Below, in pieces: positions 60,872 to 64,000 of a stretch of DNA of 64,000 nt. The notes under the pieces are model-generated. The model did no database searches. It was not told the origin of the DNA and was given only the letters and a program-made list of their open reading frames with translations. The stretch spans positions 124,001 to 188,000 of the forward strand of contig NZ_JACRSW010000031.1 in the NCBI RefSeq assembly GCF_014384965.1, read 5' to 3'. The DNA comes from Jutongia hominis. Lineage in GTDB: Bacteria > Bacillota > Clostridia > Lachnospirales > Lachnospiraceae. Both the position numbers and the translations under genes were made by a program. The number at the start of each line of letters is the position of its first letter. The stretch's first letter is position 1.

Positions 60872-62083
60872 CTATGCATCAAAACGAATCTTATTGATAA
60901 TCTCCATTTCTTTTGCTGCCTGTTCATAAACAGCTTCTGTGATCTCTTCTGTCACAAAACCAAATTCATCATCAAATCCCGCATCAACAGCTGTAATCTT
61001 ACCAAATAATTTAGCTGCCTGCTCTTGTACCTCATCTTTTGTACCTTTTACACGGACAAAAAATTTAGACTTTACTTCATCCATTGGCATTAATGCTAGT
61101 TTTTCATGATCCCATAATGTTCTCATGTTGACATTGACATGCTTTGCTTCATCGATCACATCTGATACTACTGCACTTGCTGTAGCAAGCTTTCCGGCAC
61201 CCTGACCATAGAACATAACATCGCCAACCATATTTCCTTTTACTAAAATTGCATTAAACACACCATCTACACTATATAACGGATGTTCTGATGTGATCAG
61301 CTTCGGAGCAACCATAGCAGAGACTTTGTCTCCTACTTTTTTGCTGGAACCAAAGATTTTGACTTTAGCACCGATCTTTTTTGCATAGCAGATATCCCGG
61401 TCTGTGATCTTTGTAATACCCTCTGTATAAATATCTTCAAAATCAAGCTGTTTGCCATATGCTAAAGAAGTAAGGATCGCAATCTTACGACACGCATCAT
61501 ATCCTTCTACATCCGCTGTCGGATCTTTTTCTGCATAACCTTTGTCCTGTGCATCCTTTAATACGGTATCAAATGCAGATCCGTTATTGGTCATCTCTGT
61601 CAGAATATAGTTTGTTGTACCATTTAAGATACCTGAAATTTCAAGGATCTCATCCGGCGCGAGCGAGATCTTTAACGGACGGATGATCGGAATACCGCCA
61701 CCGACACTTGCTTCAAACAGGAAATTAACATTGTGCTCCTGAGCGATCTCTAACAATTCAGGTCCATATGCCGCAACAAGTGCTTTATTCGATGTGCTGA
61801 CACTTTTGCCGCTTTCTAAAGATGCCTTTACAAATTCATAGGCAGGATGAACGCCACCCATTGTTTCAACAACAATCTGTACGTCCGGATCATTTTTGAT
61901 CTCTTCAAAATCATGGACAATCATATCCTGAACCGGATCTCCCGGAAAATCTCTTAGGTCAAGGACAGATTTTACTCTGATCTCTTCGCCGGCTCTCTTT
62001 GTAATAAGATCTGCATTTTCCTTTAAAATCTCTACTACACCGGAACCAACGGTACCATAGCCTAATACACTAACGTTAATCAT
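60872..62083 (-). CDS. hom: Homoserine dehydrogenase
   Basis: 403 residues. NAD(P) site SVLGYGTVGSGVVEILKEN; catalytic part EASVGGGIPIIRPLKISLAP, ISGILNGTTNYILTEM, DPTADVEGYDACRK; a C-terminal ACT domain (KFFVRVKGTKDEVQEQAAKL). It reduces aspartate semialdehyde to homoserine. AAGGAGG precedes the ATG. First gene of the threonine operon, 36 bases after prfB. Confidence 0.95.
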   Translation of the reverse strand: MINVSVLGYGTVGSGVVEILKENADLITKRAGEEIRVKSVLDLRDFPGDPVQDMIVHDFEEIKNDPDVQIVVETMGGVHPAYEFVKASLESGKSVSTSNKALVAAYGPELLEIAQEHNVNFLFEASVGGGIPIIRPLKISLAPDEILEISGILNGTTNYILTEMTNNGSAFDTVLKDAQDKGYAEKDPTADVEGYDACRKIAILTSLAYGKQLDFEDIYTEGITKITDRDICYAKKIGAKVKIFGSSKKVGDKVSAMVAPKLITSEHPLYSVDGVFNAILVKGNMVGDVMFYGQGAGKLATASAVVSDVIDEAKHVNVNMRTLWDHEKLALMPMDEVKSKFFVRVKGTKDEVQEQAAKLFGKITAVDAGFDDEFGFVTEEITEAVYEQAAKEMEIINKIRFDA

Positions 62084-62119
62084 GTTTTCCTCCTTTTTCT
62101 GCCTGGCAGTCTTGTATTT

Positions 62120-63224
62120 TTATTTTGTGATCCATGCTAAATATGCATTGATAAACGGATCAATATTACCATCTAAAACATTCTGTACATTTCCGACTTC
62201 TGCATTCGTACGATGATCTTTTACCATCGTATACGGCTGCATAACATACGAGCGGATCTGGCTTCCCCAGCCAATTTCCTTTGACTCGCCACGAATGCCA
62301 TTTGCTTTATCGATCTGTTCCTGCTGTTTGAGTATAAAAAGTTTTGCTTTTAACATCTGCATTGCTTTGTCTTTGTTCATATGCTGTGAACGCTCATTCT
62401 GACATTGTACGACAATTCCTGTAGGGAAATGTGTGATTCGGATAGCCGATGAAGTCTTATTGATATGCTGTCCGCCTGCACCGCTGGAACGATAGGTGTC
62501 AATACGGATATCGTCATCATTGATCTCTACATCCAGATCTTCTTCAATATCGGGCATAACATCACACGATACAAAGGATGTCTGACGTTTTCCTGCTGCA
62601 TTAAATGGTGAAATACGCACCAGACGATGTACACCATGTTCTGACTTTAAATAGCCATATACATTCAGGCCGGATATCTGCAAAGTGACAGATTTGTAAC
62701 CGGCTTCATCACCATCCAGAAAATCAAGCATTTCTACCTGAAATCCTTTTTTTTCTGCCCATCTTTGGTACATACGGCAAAGCATTGATGCCCAGTCACA
62801 ACTCTCTGTTCCGCCGGCTCCTGCATGTAACGTCAGAATCGCATTATTCTTATCATATTCTCCACTTAGCAAAGTCTCTATACGAAGCTCTTCGAATTGC
62901 TGCTTAAATTCTTCAAGTGATTCTGCTACTTCTGATACGATATCCGTGTCGCCTTCTTCTTCACCGATCTCGATCAATGTAAGCATATCTTCTCTGTCGT
63001 TACACAAAGTTTCGTATCGTTCTATTGTTGTCTTTAGTTTCTTACATTCTTGTACTACTGCTGTCGAATGGTCCGGATTATCCCAAAAACCCGGTTCTTC
63101 CATTGTTTTCTCTAATTCTTCAACCCTGTCTTTTTTATTAGCAAGGTCAAAGTGAGTTCCCCATTTCAAGCAGTGGCTGTTCGTAATTTGATAATTCCAT
63201 CTTCATGTTATCAAATTCTACCAT
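62120..63224 (-). CDS. prfB: Peptide chain release factor 2, programmed +1 frameshift
   Basis: 367 residues when read as 63224-63150 joined to 63148-62120. The first 25 codons (MVEFDNMKMELSNYEQPLLE, then MGNSL) end at an in-frame TGA; a +1 shift continues with DLANKKDRVEELEK. Stop-recognition motif SPF in RISPFNAAGKRQTSF and the catalytic GGQ in SSGAGGQHINKTSSAIR are intact. RF2 reads UGA and UAA. GAGGTGA precedes the ATG. It lies between secA and hom, a common order (secA-prfB) in Firmicutes. Confidence 0.97.
63146..63152 (-). promoter_or_regulatory. RF2 frameshift site CTTTGAC
   Basis: CTT TGA C on the minus strand, with GGGG six bases upstream as the internal Shine-Dalgarno-like stimulator. 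Low RF2 lets the ribosome slip +1 at CTT to read GAC, an autoregulatory loop. Confidence 0.95.
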
Positions 63225-63273
63225 CAACTCACCTCTTTCTATTCGGATCGTTTCTGATCCTTTGTGCTGTGTT

Positions 63274-64000
63274 TTAAAATTTCTTTCCACAGCACATTTT
63301 ATATTTCTTTCCACTTCCACATGGGCATGGATCGTTTGGCTGAATCTTCTTGCCTTCTCTTTTCTTTGGTGTGGCAACTGCAGAATCATCTTTGTTTGTT
63401 CCGGTTACCTGCGCAACCTGTTCACGCTCTACTTTCTGTTCGATCTGAACATGCATCATCGCTTTAACGGTTTCTTCTGAAATCGCATCGATCATTGCAT
63501 CAAACATTTCAAATCCGGCAAATTTATATTCTACTACCGGATCTCTCTGACCAAATGCCTGTAAACCGATTCCCTGACGAAGCTGATCCATATCATCAAT
63601 GTGATCCATCCATTTGTGATCGATGACTTTCAATAAAATGATACGTTCTACTTCACGGATCTGATCAGGATCAGGGAATTCTGCTTCTTTTTCTTCATAA
63701 ACTTTGACAGCTTCTTCTTTTAATTGCTGTAAAAGTTCATCTTTCTTCATATGCTTGATCTGTTCTTCTGTCAATACGATCTTCTTCATCGGAATGATCG
63801 GACGAAGTACATTATTCAACTCTGCAAGATCCCAATCTTCCGGAAGTGCATCATCATTGATGATCGAATTCACATAATGCTCTACCACATCCGTGATCAT
63901 CTTGTAGATCGTATCGCGCATGCTCTCGCCATCGAGTACCTGACGACGCTCTTTATAGATTACTTCACGCTGCTCGTTGTTGACACGGTCAAATTCAAGC
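63274..64000 (-). CDS. secA: SecA preprotein translocase ATPase, C-terminal part (runs off window)
   Basis: The frame is open to the right edge; 241 codons are visible. They cover the helical scaffold/wing end (LKVIDHKWMDHIDDMDQLRQ, GIGLQAFGQRDPVVEYKFAG), a linker, and the zinc-binding SEC-C tail DPCPCGSGKKYKMCCGKKF that binds SecB-like partners or ribosomes and lipids. SecA drives protein export through SecYEG. The ATG at 63921 is internal, not a start. Confidence 0.96.
   Translation of the reverse strand, partial: LEFDRVNNEQREVIYKERRQVLDGESMRDTIYKMITDVVEHYVNSIINDDALPEDWDLAELNNVLRPIIPMKKIVLTEEQIKHMKKDELLQQLKEEAVKVYEEKEAEFPDPDQIREVERIILLKVIDHKWMDHIDDMDQLRQGIGLQAFGQRDPVVEYKFAGFEMFDAMIDAISEETVKAMMHVQIEQKVEREQVAQVTGTNKDDSAVATPKKREGKKIQPNDPCPCGSGKKYKMCCGKKF

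Overview
The window reads as chromosomal DNA of a motile, AT-rich, Gram-positive member of the Clostridia, most likely a Lachnospiraceae (Roseburia/Lachnospira/Agathobacter-like) gut bacterium. Grounds: strong AGGAGG ribosome sites, a flgM-flgN-flgK-flgK-flgL-fliW-csrA-flaG-fliD-fliS flagellar cluster with sigma-28 promoters, a rapZ-whiA-Crh-like operon, topoisomerase IV genes, and an RF2 gene with the classic programmed frameshift. I cannot name the species from sequence alone. Almost everything is on the minus strand; only parE-parC and ktrB-ktrA are on the plus strand.

Region 1 (1-22.1 kb, minus strand) is a long accessory gene train for glycan synthesis. In transcription order it starts at a sigma-A-type promoter near 22.1 kb: a small unknown protein, two Maf/DUF115 flagellin-glycosylation proteins, two glycosyltransferase-like proteins, NeuA, a dCTP-deaminase-like protein with an apparently altered active site, and NeuB fused to a cupin. 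Then come a CDP-glycerol glycerophosphotransferase, TagD, an alkaline-phosphatase-fold protein, a TagD-oxidoreductase fusion, a HisC-like aminotransferase, a LicD-like transferase, a winged-helix/LicC/SHMT-like fusion, a phosphatase-fold/APS-kinase fusion, and the first codons of another nucleotidyltransferase cut by the left edge. Read together, it looks like a system that makes CDP-activated polyol or amino-phosphate groups and nonulosonic acid to decorate a surface glycan, probably the flagellin glycan. This is the least described part of the window.

Region 2 (22.2-34.05 kb) is the late flagellar operon plus the separate flagellin gene. Three sigma-28-type promoters (before flgM, at the 3' end of csrA before flaG, and before flagellin) share a TAAA/TTAA, 16-base spacer, CGATAT/CGATAA layout. 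The flagellin leader carries several GGA motifs, one at the tip of a hairpin, fitting the CsrA-FliW control known for Bacillus hag.

Region 3 (34.2-49.8 kb) is housekeeping: lysA, parE-parC, dnaE-pfkA-small anchored acidic protein, and glcK-murB-rapZ-whiA-Crh-like. The Crh-like protein lacks the HPr active-site histidine and RapZ has a degenerate P-loop. tRNA-Arg(ACG) follows.

Region 4 (49.8-64 kb) holds ktrB-ktrA, a FucO-like alcohol dehydrogenase, an arylsulfotransferase-like protein with a hairpin between its Shine-Dalgarno and start codon and decayed repeat units after its stop, tex, the threonine operon hom-apgM-lysC, prfB, and the C-terminal part of secA running off the right edge. Dispersed non-coding structure includes three copies of a two-hairpin intergenic repeat (12.3, 34.1 and 45.1 kb), a large inverted repeat between parC and the pfkA operon, and a 27-base tandem duplication near 49.55 kb.
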